Below are positions 14,663 to 23,308 of a stretch of DNA of 25,428 bases, one piece after another (the stretch's first letter is position 1; every line of letters starts with the position of its first letter). Under the pieces are notes generated by a model. It ran no database searches, was not told the origin of the DNA, and saw only the letters and a program-made list of their open reading frames with translations. The stretch comes from Clostridium sp. CAG:253 (GTDB taxonomy: Bacteria > Bacillota > Clostridia > Lachnospirales > Lachnospiraceae), in NCBI GenBank assembly GCA_000436755.1, contig FR887333.1, forward strand, positions 6,820 through 32,247, written 5' to 3'. The translations under genes and the position numbers were made by a program.

Positions 14663-15970
14663 TTATTCATCAAATATAGATACTATTTCTCCGTCAAGTA
14701 TCTTATTCATATTCTTTACTGCACAGAAGTTTCCACACATTGAACATGTGTCCTCTTTCTCCGGTTTTGCTGATGCTCGATATGCTCTGGCCTTTTCAGG
14801 GTCGATTGAATACTCAAACGTCTTCTCCCAATCAAGATTCTTTCTCGCCTGTCCCATGTTGTCATCCCAGTCTCTTGCTCCCGGAACACCTTTAGCTATA
14901 TCTGCTGCATGTGCGGCTATCTTTGATGCAATTATTCCCTCTTTTACGTCATTTACATCCGGAAGTCTAAGATGCTCGGCAGGTGTTACATAGCAGAGGA
15001 AAGACGCTCCATATGTTGCAGCTATCGCTCCGCCTATCGCTGCTGTAATATGGTCATATCCTGGTGCAATATCCGTTACGAGTGGTCCAAGTACATAGAA
15101 CGGTGCTCCCTTGCACATTGCCTGCTGTACTTCCATATTTGCTTTTATCTGGTTAAGCGGCATATGTCCCGGTCCTTCTATCATCACCTGAACGTCCTTT
15201 TCCCATGCTCTGTTTGTAAGTTCTGAAAGAGCAATAAGTTCTTCAATCTGAGCTGCATCTGTGGCATCTTTGAGACATCCCGGACGGCATGCGTCACCGA
15301 GGCTCATTGTCACATCATACTGCCTGCATATGTCAAGTACTTCATCATAATACTCATAGAATGGATTTTCATTTCCTGTCATCTCCATCCATGCATAGAT
15401 TATTGAACCACCTCTTGAAACAATATTCATAAGTCTTTTATTTCTCTTAAATTTTCTTGCAGTCTCTTTGTTTATTCCACAATGAATAGTCATAAAGTCA
15501 ACACCATCCTCAGCGTGCATTCTCACGACATCAATCCATTCTTTTGCAGTAATATCCTTAAGTGCTTTTTTATAATATACAACTGCATCATAAATAGGAA
15601 CAGTTCCGATAACAGCAGGACATTCACTTGTAAGTTTGCGTCTAAACACCTGTGTGTCACCGCATGAACTCAAGTCCATGATAGCTTCTGCACCCATGTC
15701 TACTGCACTTTTTACTTTTTCCATCTCCATGTCAAGATCAGTCCAGTCTCTTGATGTTCCAAGATTGACATTTATCTTTGTTCTGAGTTTTGTTCCGATT
15801 CCGCTAGGCTTTAAACATTTATGATTTTTGTTTGCCGGAATTATTACTTTTCCTTCTGCAACAAGTTTTATAAGTTCATCCTTATCAAATTTTTCATCTT
15901 CCGCAACTGCAAGAAGTTCTTTTGTATAAATGCCTTTTCTTGCGGCATCCATCTGTGTAGCGTATTCCAT
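14663..15970 (-). CDS. thiC: Phosphomethylpyrimidine synthase
   Basis: A 435-residue radical-SAM enzyme that rearranges aminoimidazole ribotide to HMP phosphate, the pyrimidine precursor of thiamine. Conserved blocks include [80 protein letters not shown] and the C-terminal cluster motif CSMCGNFC (C409, C412, C416). The spacing CX2CX3C and the absence of the long N-terminal domain fit the shorter clostridial form. GGAGGTAAAAA precedes the ATG. A TPP riboswitch with terminator controls it from a leader of about 310 nt. Confidence 0.98.
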   Translation of the reverse strand: MEYATQMDAARKGIYTKELLAVAEDEKFDKDELIKLVAEGKVIIPANKNHKCLKPSGIGTKLRTKINVNLGTSRDWTDLDMEMEKVKSAVDMGAEAIMDLSSCGDTQVFRRKLTSECPAVIGTVPIYDAVVYYKKALKDITAKEWIDVVRMHAEDGVDFMTIHCGINKETARKFKRNKRLMNIVSRGGSIIYAWMEMTGNENPFYEYYDEVLDICRQYDVTMSLGDACRPGCLKDATDAAQIEELIALSELTNRAWEKDVQVMIEGPGHMPLNQIKANMEVQQAMCKGAPFYVLGPLVTDIAPGYDHITAAIGGAIAATYGASFLCYVTPAEHLRLPDVNDVKEGIIASKIAAHAADIAKGVPGARDWDDNMGQARKNLDWEKTFEYSIDPEKARAYRASAKPEKEDTCSMCGNFCAVKNMNKILDGEIVSIFDE

Positions 15971-16018
15971 TTTTTACCTCCGTCAAGCGATTTGTCTTAA
16001 ATTATGTAGTGATTTACT

Positions 16019-16058
16019 ATGATGTAAAGCTCAAAATACCTTTTGACCCAAACATCAT
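16019..16058. repeat. Dispersed palindromic element, copy 2, in the thiC leader
   Basis: ATGATGT (16019-16025) pairs with ACATCAT (16052-16058), and CAAAA with TTTTG inside the core CAAAATACCTTTTG (16032-16045), identical to the core at 11043-11056. It sits between the riboswitch terminator and the thiC ribosome binding site, so it is transcribed in the thiC mRNA and would form a hairpin there. Confidence 0.65.
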
Positions 16059-16090
16059 TTAAATATGTTGTATAGGGGAAGATTTTTTCC

Positions 16091-16135
16091 AAATAAAAAC
16101 TCCGGGCAACCGATATAAAAATCGTAATCCGGAGT
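16091..16135 (-). terminator. Terminator of the TPP riboswitch expression platform
   Basis: On the minus strand ACTCCGG (16129-16135) pairs with CCGGAGT (16099-16105), with inner CGAT/ATCG, followed by TTTTTATTT. It lies about 70 nt after the aptamer, as expected if thiamine pyrophosphate binding favours early termination before thiC. A nearby related segment with GATTACGG (about 16180) may be part of the alternative fold. Confidence 0.75.
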
Positions 16136-16204
16136 GACCATGCATAATTATAAAAATATATATCAAACGGTATATCACACAAAAACCGTAATCAACATAA
16201 ATAA

Positions 16205-16280
16205 TATCTGCCTACGACAGTACTAACTGTATCAGGTCATATGGGTCGGATAAAATCCCTCTCAGCATTAAGCTCCCCAG
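16205..16280 (-). promoter_or_regulatory. TPP riboswitch (THI element) of thiC
   Basis: On the minus strand the aptamer shows its signature blocks in order: GGGGAGC, TGCTGAGAGGGA, GACCC, TGACCTGATACAGTTAGTACTGTCGTAGGCAG-type 3' half (conserved ACCTGAT and GTAGG). The total of about 75 nt is normal for a bacterial TPP aptamer. It senses thiamine pyrophosphate and turns thiC off. Confidence 0.93.
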
Positions 16281-16289
16281 ATGTATTTG

Positions 16290-16318
16290 ATTATATTTAC
16301 TTTTAAAGCTGCTGTCAA
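16290..16318 (-). promoter_or_regulatory. Promoter of the thiC transcript
   Basis: On the minus strand TTGACA (16313-16318) and TATAAT (16290-16295), both perfect consensus, are separated by exactly 17 bp. Transcription would start just before the TPP aptamer. Confidence 0.9.
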
Positions 16319-16376
16319 GTTGTTTTCATTGCACTTTTTTTAATTTTTTTATATTTTTAGTTCCATTCTGTCCCTA

Positions 16377-16405
16377 TTGACTAACTGCCCTAAAAAAGAT
16401 ACCAT
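16377..16405 (+). promoter_or_regulatory. Candidate promoter of the CmpB-like gene
   Basis: TTGACT (16377-16382) and TACCAT (16400-16405) are 17 bp apart, about 60 bp before the start of the membrane protein gene. Confidence 0.4.
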
Positions 16406-16467
16406 TATATCAAAACGCTTTAGAACAATTATACGATTGTTTACTAAATCACTTTTTGGAGGTTTAT

Positions 16468-17358
16468 ATGGTATTGGGTCTTTCTATTTATTTTATTCTG
16501 ATGAATTTTTATGTTTTCAGCATTTTAGGCTGGGTTTACGAAAGTATTTTTGTTTCCATCAGAACAAAAAAGCCCGTCAACAGAGGTTTTCTTGTAGGTC
16601 CGATGCTTCCTCTTTACGGAACAGGTGCAACTCTTGTATATGTACTTTTACGACCTGTCTCGCTGTATCCATCTTTACTGTATGTGGCAGGAATGCTTAT
16701 TGCAACCGTAATCGAATATATCACCTCATATGTACTTGAAAAATTATTTCATGCAAAATGGTGGGATTATTCAACCGCACCATATAACATAAACGGCAGG
16801 ATTGCAATTATCCCTTCAATGTTCTGGGGTTTCTTAACACTGTTTTTATTTGATGTGCTTGAGCCTTTTGCCAAATGGCTGATTAGTCTTATCCCCGAGA
16901 GTACAGGTCAGAAAATACTTGCTGTTCTTATCGTTATATCTGCAATTGATTTGACATACACGGTTATCGAGACAATAAATTTCAAGAAACAGCTCGAAAC
17001 TCTCTACTCTTTCCGTCAGGAACTTGAACAACAGCTTCAGGAAATGCAGCTTAGTTCATTAAAAGACGATTTTCTTGCTAAAATCGGTCTGAGTGAGAAA
17101 ATAGATACTCTCAGAGAAAAACTTGCTTCTATTAGAGAAACTGTGACTGAAGAACCTAAAATCCGACTTATAGAGGACAAATTAAATCAATATCGCGAAA
17201 AAAGTCATTCTATCCTTAAAACAAGACATTTATTCTTTGGAAGCAGACGTATAGTCGATGCGTTTCCGACAATGCGTTTCATCCCTAAAAATAAATCTTC
17301 AATATCTGTAAAGGAGATGATTGGATATATAAATACAAAAGTTAAGAAAAATAAATAA
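16468..17358 (+). CDS. CmpB-like (putative ABC-transporter type IV, PF06541) membrane protein with coiled-coil tail
   Basis: A 296-residue protein. The start at 16468 (MVLGLSIYF) follows GGAGG with 5-bp spacing. About five membrane helices lie near residues 3-24, 40-62, 66-92, 110-132 and 146-170. Family signatures are visible: GWVYES, NRGFLVGPMLPLYG, VIEYITSYVLEKLF, WWDYS and NINGRIAI. After the last helix a cytoplasmic coiled coil of about 60 residues follows (FRQELEQQLQEMQ, then IDTLREKLASIRE) and a basic C-terminus. The family is common in Firmicutes; its ABC-transporter name is provisional and no ATPase partner is nearby. nrdD follows 88 bp later on the same strand. Confidence 0.8.
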   Translation: MVLGLSIYFILMNFYVFSILGWVYESIFVSIRTKKPVNRGFLVGPMLPLYGTGATLVYVLLRPVSLYPSLLYVAGMLIATVIEYITSYVLEKLFHAKWWDYSTAPYNINGRIAIIPSMFWGFLTLFLFDVLEPFAKWLISLIPESTGQKILAVLIVISAIDLTYTVIETINFKKQLETLYSFRQELEQQLQEMQLSSLKDDFLAKIGLSEKIDTLREKLASIRETVTEEPKIRLIEDKLNQYREKSHSILKTRHLFFGSRRIVDAFPTMRFIPKNKSSISVKEMIGYINTKVKKNK

Positions 17359-17446
17359 GATGATGCAGGATTGAAAAATTGCACAGCAATGAAGCAATCC
17401 GTGGCATTATCATAATGTAAAATCCATTGAAGAAAGCAGGAGTTAT

Positions 17447-19609
17447 ATGAAAATCATTAAAAGAAGCGGCTCTGAAAACGAATTTGATGCTGATAAAATT
17501 GTTGCCGCTATCAGTAAAGCAAACACCGAAGTTCCTACTATTGAGAGACTTTCAGAAGAACAGATATGTGAAATAGCATCAAATGTCGAAAAAATCTGTG
17601 AGGATATGCACAGAGCTCTGAATGTTGAAGAAATCCAGGATTTAGTTGAAGACCAGATTATGAACAAGCGTGCCTTTGCACTCGCAAGAAAATATATTAC
17701 CTACCGCTATAACAGGGCACTTGTCAGAAAATCCAACTCGACCGACAAACAGATTTTGAGTCTTATCGAATGTGACAATGAAGAAGTTATGCAGGAAAAT
17801 TCCAACAAAAATCCTACTGTAAACAGTGTTCAGCGTGATTATATGGCAGGTGAGGTAAGCAAAGATATTACAAAACGATTTCTGCTGCCGGAAGATATTG
17901 TAAGGGCACACGAGCAGGGAATCATCCATTTCCACGATTCGGACTACTTTGCCCAGCACATGCACAATTGCTGTCTTGTAAATCTTGAAGACATGCTTCA
18001 AAACGGTACCGTGATAAGCGAGACTATGATTGACACTCCTAAAAGCTTTGCGACCGCCTGCAATATTGCAACACAAAGTATTGCACAGATTGCAAGCTCG
18101 CAGTATGGCGGACAGAGTTTCTCGCTGGCACACCTTGCACCTTTTGTAGATGTAAGCCGCAAAAAATATTTCAAACAGGTAACATCCGAATTTGAGGCGG
18201 CCGGTCTTAATTACACTAAGAAACAGATTGAAAAAGTCGTTGAAATTCGTGTTAAAGACGAAATAAAACGAGGTGTCCAGATGATTCAGTATCAGGTCAT
18301 AACACTTATGACAACTAACGGACAGGCTCCATTTGTTACAATATTTATGTATCTTAATGAAGCAAAAGATGAACGCACCAAAAAAGATCTTGCCATGATA
18401 ATAGAAGAAATTCTTAATCAACGCATACTGGGTGTAAAAAATGAAAAGGGCATTTACATCACGCCTGCTTTTCCGAAACTTCTCTATGTACTTGAAGAAG
18501 ATAATATATCAGAGAACTCAAAATATTGGTATCTCACAGAACTTGCTGCAAAATGCACAGCCAAACGAATGGTTCCTGATTATATTTCCGAAAAAGTCAT
18601 GCTTGATTTGAAAGATGGAAACTGCTATCCATGCATGGGATGCCGTTCTTTCCTCACAGTATATCATGATGAAAACGGTAAACCTAAATTTTACGGCAGA
18701 TTTAATCAGGGTGTTGTAACCGTCAATCTTGTCGATATTGCATGCTCTTCCGAAAAAGATTTAGACAAATTCTGGAAAATATTTGATGAGCGCATGAAGC
18801 TTTGCAAAAAAGCTCTTATGTACCGTCATAACCGATTGAAAGGCACATTATCAGATGTTGCACCTATTCTCTGGCAATACGGAGCTCTCGCACGTCTAAA
18901 AAAAGGAGAGAAAATAGACAAGCTTCTTTACAACGGATATTCAACTATTTCCCTCGGATATGCCGGATTGTGTGAATGTGTACGATATATGACCGGAAAA
19001 TCCCACACCTCGCCTGACGCAACACCTTTTGCACTGGAGATAATGGAAAAACTTAACGATTATTGCAGCCAATGGAAGAGAGAGGAAAATATAGATTTCA
19101 GCCTTTACGGAACACCTCTTGAGTCTACAACATACAAATTTGCTAAATGTCTCCAAAAAAGATTTGGCATAATTGAGGGTGTTACCGATAAGAATTACAT
19201 CACAAACAGCTACCATGTACATGTAACTGAACCGATAAATGCATTTGACAAACTAAAATTCGAGGCACAATTCCAAAAGCTCTCGCCGGGTGGTGCCGTA
19301 AGCTATGTTGAAGTTCCAAATCTTGAAAATAACATAGATGCTGTACTTGAAGTCATAAAATACATTTACGACAACATAATGTACGCAGAACTCAATACAA
19401 AAAGTGATTACTGCCAATGCTGTGGATACAACGGTCAAATCCAGATAGTTGAGGATGAAAGCGGCAAACTAATATGGCAATGTCCTAACTGTGGCAATAC
19501 AGACCAAAATAAAATGAATGTCGCAAGAAGAACCTGCGGGTACATCGGAACACAATTTTGGAATCAGGGAAGAACACAGGAAATAAAGGAACGTGTACTT
19601 CACTTATAA
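17447..19609 (+). CDS. nrdD: Anaerobic ribonucleoside-triphosphate reductase
   Basis: A 720-residue class III reductase that makes deoxynucleotides without oxygen. Residues 1-90 are an ATP-cone allosteric domain (MKIIKRSGSENEFDADKIVAAI). The catalytic barrel follows (HFHDSDYFAQHMHNCCLVNLEDML; CMGCRSFL). Near the end are a zinc site (CQCCGYNG with CPNCGN) and the glycyl-radical loop RRTCGYIGTQFWNQGR, with the radical glycine at about 698. GCAGGAG precedes the ATG. The activating enzyme NrdG, usually encoded next door, is not in the window: a terminator and minus-strand genes follow. No NrdR box was recognised. Confidence 0.98.
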   Translation: MKIIKRSGSENEFDADKIVAAISKANTEVPTIERLSEEQICEIASNVEKICEDMHRALNVEEIQDLVEDQIMNKRAFALARKYITYRYNRALVRKSNSTDKQILSLIECDNEEVMQENSNKNPTVNSVQRDYMAGEVSKDITKRFLLPEDIVRAHEQGIIHFHDSDYFAQHMHNCCLVNLEDMLQNGTVISETMIDTPKSFATACNIATQSIAQIASSQYGGQSFSLAHLAPFVDVSRKKYFKQVTSEFEAAGLNYTKKQIEKVVEIRVKDEIKRGVQMIQYQVITLMTTNGQAPFVTIFMYLNEAKDERTKKDLAMIIEEILNQRILGVKNEKGIYITPAFPKLLYVLEEDNISENSKYWYLTELAAKCTAKRMVPDYISEKVMLDLKDGNCYPCMGCRSFLTVYHDENGKPKFYGRFNQGVVTVNLVDIACSSEKDLDKFWKIFDERMKLCKKALMYRHNRLKGTLSDVAPILWQYGALARLKKGEKIDKLLYNGYSTISLGYAGLCECVRYMTGKSHTSPDATPFALEIMEKLNDYCSQWKREENIDFSLYGTPLESTTYKFAKCLQKRFGIIEGVTDKNYITNSYHVHVTEPINAFDKLKFEAQFQKLSPGGAVSYVEVPNLENNIDAVLEVIKYIYDNIMYAELNTKSDYCQCCGYNGQIQIVEDESGKLIWQCPNCGNTDQNKMNVARRTCGYIGTQFWNQGRTQEIKERVLHL

Positions 19610-19649
19610 TTATATAAGAAATAATATACAATCAAAAAATTTGTAATTT

Positions 19650-19691
19650 AAAAAGCTGTATACAGTACATCAATACTATATACAGCTTTTT
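19650..19691 (+). terminator. Terminator after nrdD
   Basis: AAAAAGCTGTATA pairs with TATACAGCTTTTT, extended inward by AGTA/TACT after one mismatch, with a 6-nt loop and TATTT after it. The A-run and T-run flanks allow action on both strands, so it may also end the Hpt-side transcript. Confidence 0.8.
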
Positions 19692-19762
19692 ATTTGACAT
19701 AACTTCTAAAAATCTTATATTGATTTTCGGTCATTATAAAAGAAAAGACACTGTTTATTATA

Positions 19763-20119
19763 TTATTCATATTTTTTTATTGTCTCACAAAGTTTATGAT
19801 ACTTTGTGCTCAATGTCTCAAATAATTCCTCGACACCGTCCATCGAGCCACTTCTGAGAATTTCTACAATCTGAGCATCCTCTTCAAGCAAATTATCAAA
19901 TCCAAGATTTCCGCATAAGCCTTTAATTGTATGTGCGCATTTAAATGCTTCCTCTATATTTCTACATCCAATGTTTGCCTCAAGCTGATTGAAATTGTCA
20001 TCAGCAAGAAACTTTACAAGAAATCTCTTATATAACTCCTCTTTACCCATAAATCTTTCAAGAGCTGTCGCATAATCAACACCCTGACTCAGTAATTCTG
20101 TTTTTAAATTTTCGCTCAT
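19763..20119 (-). CDS. Stand-alone histidine phosphotransfer (Hpt) protein
   Basis: A 118-residue four-helix protein with the Hpt signature AHTIKGLCGNLGF, where H63 is the phosphoacceptor. It would pass phosphate between receiver domains of a multistep phosphorelay; no hybrid kinase or receiver lies beside it, so the partners are elsewhere. GGGGG precedes the ATG with a somewhat long spacing. It is the last gene of the minus-strand run and lies 77 bp after recU. Confidence 0.9.
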   Translation of the reverse strand: MSENLKTELLSQGVDYATALERFMGKEELYKRFLVKFLADDNFNQLEANIGCRNIEEAFKCAHTIKGLCGNLGFDNLLEEDAQIVEILRSGSMDGVEELFETLSTKYHKLCETIKKYE

Positions 20120-20196
20120 AGTACTCTAACCCCCTTCAATCTTAGTCATTAGTATACTCCTATTATAAAGTATATTTTTTGTCTAGTAAATTTTTT

Positions 20197-20733
20197 TTAC
20201 TCATCCCTCTCACTCAAATCCCTGTTTATCTGCGAAAGATAATGTATAAATATCTGATTTGTTATTTCTATTTCATATTCGCTTCTTAATTCCTCAAGCT
20301 TAAAGCTCTTTCTTCCTCCATTTGCTGCCCTGTCCCAAAATACTTTCACATCACGATACGGAACATAAAAACATCTTCCCGCCCCCGTAAACATAATGAT
20401 AAAGAAAGCCACCCCCTGCTGCCTTTCAAAATTTTCCATAAAGCTCATCTGATGCTCATGTATATTTTGAAGCGGGAATGTCCCTGTTCTGCACTCTTTT
20501 GCGTCAAAACAGACAGGTATTCCCTGCACCGCACCTATATAATCAACCGTACTTTTCTGTTCAAAATAGGCAAGTGTTATATGTCTTGTCTGCTTATCAA
20601 TTTCTATCGGCGTTATGGGTGTCGGTATTTTCTGCACAAGTGCCAGATTTTCCTGACTGTATTTCTGATTTGTAAAATTTACAGCCTCCTCAAGCATTGA
20701 ACCTCTGAGCCCTCTCGAATTCCATGCTCCCAT
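20197..20733 (-). CDS. recU: Holliday junction resolvase RecU
   Basis: A 178-residue RecU-type nuclease that cuts four-way DNA junctions in Firmicutes. Visible are NSRGLRGSMLEEAVNFTN (5-22), IPTPITP, the active-site region STVDYIGAVQGIPVCFDAKEC (D64, D77, K79, with D where Bacillus has E), FPLQNIHEHQ and FWDRAANGGRKS. GAGGAGG precedes the ATG. It is slightly shorter than the Bacillus protein because the N-terminal extension is missing. It follows the pseudouridine synthase by 41 bp rather than pairing with a penicillin-binding protein gene as in Bacillus. Confidence 0.9.
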   Translation of the reverse strand: MGAWNSRGLRGSMLEEAVNFTNQKYSQENLALVQKIPTPITPIEIDKQTRHITLAYFEQKSTVDYIGAVQGIPVCFDAKECRTGTFPLQNIHEHQMSFMENFERQQGVAFFIIMFTGAGRCFYVPYRDVKVFWDRAANGGRKSFKLEELRSEYEIEITNQIFIHYLSQINRDLSERDE

Positions 20734-20774
20734 AACATCCTCCTCTCTTTATCAATATCCGATTAAAAAATCTT

Positions 20775-21794
20775 TTATTCTAAAAATTTTTTATCAATAC
20801 CCAGTCCGCCCAGTATCTTTAGAAATTCTTTTGGCAATTCCGCTTGAAATACTTTGTTTTTATATTTTTCAGGTACTATCTCATCATCCGACATTTCAAG
20901 TCTCCATGCATGCAAAATCTGATGTCTCAAGTTAAATTCTTTTCTGAATATTTTATATACATCTTTGTAGCCATATTTTGAATCGCCTACTATAGGATGT
21001 CCTATGCTCTTTAAATGCGCTCTTATCTGATGTGATTTTCCCGTTACAAGGTGCACCTTAAGCAAGGTGTATGTCTCCCCCTGCAGCTTTCCATAGCCTA
21101 ACGGTTCATATTCCGTCACTATCTTAAATGCACCCTCAGTCATTTCTCTTGAAATGCTTACAGTATTATGGTTTTCATTTTTTGTAAGATACCCGTCTAT
21201 ACGCTTAAAACCGTCTAACCGTCCTTTGACAATACACAAATAAAATTTCTTTAACTTTCTCTCTCTAAAAATTTCATTCATGCACTGCAGACCTTTTATT
21301 GATTTACCTGCAACTATAAGACCACTCGTATTTCTGTCGAGTCTGTTGCATATTCCTGCTTTAAAACCTTTAAATCCTCTGTCCTCTTCATGCTTATTTT
21401 CATCGAGATACCACGATATATATTCTACAAGCGAAACATCGTTTTTATCGGCTTTCTGCGAGAGCATATCAACCGGTTTATTTATTACAAGTATGTCATC
21501 ATCCTCAAATATAACGTTAAGCTTAAACTTTGGCTTTGCTGTACTGCCATCTGCATTTTTCCCATATTTATCCGCATTTCTGAATTTATCTATGGTTTCA
21601 TCCGCAAGAAATAATTTTATCTTATCTCCGTCACACAATTTTTCCATACCGGCAGCCTTTTTCCCATTTAAAACAATGTTTTTCTTCCGCATCATTTTAT
21701 AGAAAAAGCTTTTAGGTGCTTCAGGCATATATTTTGTAAGATATTTATCAAGCCTTTGCCCCTCATCAACCGCACTCACACTTATCTCTCTCAT
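20775..21794 (-). CDS. RluC/RluD-family 23S rRNA pseudouridine synthase
   Basis: A 339-residue protein: an S4 RNA-binding domain at about 1-65 (EGQRLDKYLTKYMPEAPKSFFYKMMRKKNIVLNGKK), a linker, and a catalytic domain with ICNRLDRNTSGLIV (catalytic D153) and HLVTGKSHQIRAHLKSIGHPIVGDSKYG. It isomerises uridine to pseudouridine in large-subunit rRNA; the exact site cannot be told from the sequence. AAAGGAAATACAA precedes the ATG. It lies upstream of recU and downstream of a small membrane protein in the same orientation. Confidence 0.93.
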   Translation of the reverse strand: MREISVSAVDEGQRLDKYLTKYMPEAPKSFFYKMMRKKNIVLNGKKAAGMEKLCDGDKIKLFLADETIDKFRNADKYGKNADGSTAKPKFKLNVIFEDDDILVINKPVDMLSQKADKNDVSLVEYISWYLDENKHEEDRGFKGFKAGICNRLDRNTSGLIVAGKSIKGLQCMNEIFRERKLKKFYLCIVKGRLDGFKRIDGYLTKNENHNTVSISREMTEGAFKIVTEYEPLGYGKLQGETYTLLKVHLVTGKSHQIRAHLKSIGHPIVGDSKYGYKDVYKIFRKEFNLRHQILHAWRLEMSDDEIVPEKYKNKVFQAELPKEFLKILGGLGIDKKFLE

Positions 21795-21862
21795 TTGTAT
21801 TTCCTTTCCGTCAAATTAGTCCTCCGGTTCCTGCTTAAATGTTCACAGGCACCCAAAGCAAA

Positions 21863-22426
21863 TTATACAATAAGCGAGACAATATAAGATTTCACATTTT
21901 CTTCCTGTTCTTCGTCCGCTTCAACAACTTTTACATTATCAAGTTCATTTAAAAACAGTTTTTCACTTTCCACAATTTTAACTTTATAGTTATCGCCCCA
22001 ATTTGCCACACCGTCTGTCAGATACTTTCTTATATATGAAATCTCAACCTTTTTGTCACTTGTAAGTCCTATAACCTGATTGTTTCCTACTGCGACAAAG
22101 TCAAGGCTCATTACTTTCTCTGATGATGTAATGACAAGATCGGTATACAATTCCATACCCTCACCAAGGTGCTTTTTGACTTTGTCATACTGTTCTTTTC
22201 CAACAGTATGATATGGAAATGCTACAATAAATGCAACGAGAAACTTCGCGCCCGGAAGTGCAAACAGTACCGCAACAACCGTAAATATGTTTCTGTTTGA
22301 CATATCATTCAAAAAAAATCCGACAAGAAATACAATAATACCAAGCACTGCCATTGCTATTGTTCCTGCAATTGCCCTTTTCTTTTTGTACTCCAAATAC
22401 CCAAGCTGACCTCTTGAAATCTTCAT
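21863..22426 (-). CDS. Unknown two-helix membrane protein
   Basis: A 187-residue protein not assigned to a family. AAAGGGATTTTAAGAT precedes the ATG. A basic N-terminus (YLEYKKKR) is followed by two membrane helices at about 19-39 and 47-70, then a cytoplasmic domain of about 115 residues with alternating strand and helix pattern (ELYTDLVITSSEKVMSLDFVAVGNNQVIGLTSDKK). It starts 29 bp after the alarmone synthetase gene, so the two probably share a transcript. No catalytic motif is seen. Confidence 0.7.
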   Translation of the reverse strand: MKISRGQLGYLEYKKKRAIAGTIAMAVLGIIVFLVGFFLNDMSNRNIFTVVAVLFALPGAKFLVAFIVAFPYHTVGKEQYDKVKKHLGEGMELYTDLVITSSEKVMSLDFVAVGNNQVIGLTSDKKVEISYIRKYLTDGVANWGDNYKVKIVESEKLFLNELDNVKVVEADEEQEENVKSYIVSLIV

Positions 22427-22454
22427 ATCTTAAAATCCCTTTCATAGTTCAATA

Positions 22455-23288
22455 TCAATGATTTTGTATCACACTATAACTGCGTGCATTAAGACTCTGC
22501 GCCCTATATGTCTCTGCTATTATATCAAGCTGTTTGTTAAAACGTTTTAGCATAGTCATATCATTTTGTTTGTATATCTTATAAAATTCATCCTGTATTT
22601 TCTCGACTTCTCTTTTATTTGCCACATAATACAGTTCTTCTATACTTCTTACTATGTCTGCAATAATATTAGCTTTCTGTCTGTTGTGATTTTGTGCATC
22701 CATAATCTCATCTCTGACCGAAGCCATCTCATTATCAAGAACTCCTACCGCATCTGCCGCACTAAGCAGTCTCTTTCTGAGTTCTTCCGGCATATGTTCT
22801 TTATACTTATATTGAAGCGAATGTTCAATCGTAGACCAGAAATTCATAGCAAGCGTTCTTATCTGTATCTCAACTTCAAGTTTTTTGGGACCATATATCG
22901 TCTGCACTGTGTAATAAGCTATTATATGATAACTTCTGTAACCGCTCGGCTTGCTGTTTGTTATATAATCTTTCTCCTGCTTTACTTCCAAATCCCCACG
23001 TTTTCTTATAATTTTTACAACGGTATTTATGTCCTCGACAAACTGACATATTATTCTTATTCCCGCAATGTCCTCTATCTTATCTTCCAGTTCTTCTATC
23101 CTGACATTTTTTCTCTGAGTTTTTTCCATAATACTTGATATACTTTTTACTCTTCCCGAAACCGACTCTATTGGCGAATACATTCTTGCATTCTGATATT
23201 CCTGCTTAATATGATTGAATTTTACGACAAGTTCGTCTACTGCCTGACCATAAGGCTCCAATATTTCTCTCCAAAGCTGTATTTCCAT
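22455..23288 (-). CDS. Small alarmone synthetase (RelQ/YjbM type (p)ppGpp synthetase)
   Basis: A 277-residue single-domain RelA/SpoT synthetase that transfers pyrophosphate from ATP to GDP or GTP. Motifs are IEDIAGIRIICQFVEDI, KPSGYRSYHIIAYYTV and EVEIQIRTLAMNFWSTIEHSLQYKY; there is no hydrolase, TGS or ACT domain. The ATG at 23288 follows GGAAAGG; an in-frame TTG at 23306 is less likely. The protein is about 60 residues longer than Bacillus YjbM because of a helical C-terminal tail. It begins 20 bp after the M23 peptidase stop, pointing to co-transcription. Confidence 0.92.
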   Translation of the reverse strand: MEIQLWREILEPYGQAVDELVVKFNHIKQEYQNARMYSPIESVSGRVKSISSIMEKTQRKNVRIEELEDKIEDIAGIRIICQFVEDINTVVKIIRKRGDLEVKQEKDYITNSKPSGYRSYHIIAYYTVQTIYGPKKLEVEIQIRTLAMNFWSTIEHSLQYKYKEHMPEELRKRLLSAADAVGVLDNEMASVRDEIMDAQNHNRQKANIIADIVRSIEELYYVANKREVEKIQDEFYKIYKQNDMTMLKRFNKQLDIIAETYRAQSLNARSYSVIQNH

Positions 23289-23308
23289 ATCTGTTTTCCT
23301 TTCCAAAG

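Noticed and set aside
17642..18421. 259-codon ORF opposite nrdD
   Set aside because: Antisense shadow with Phe/Cys-rich translation and no start signal; nrdD itself is complete.
22566..23138. 190-codon plus-strand ORF opposite the alarmone synthetase
   Set aside because: Antisense shadow of a complete conserved gene, Phe/Tyr/Ile-rich translation, no ribosome binding site.
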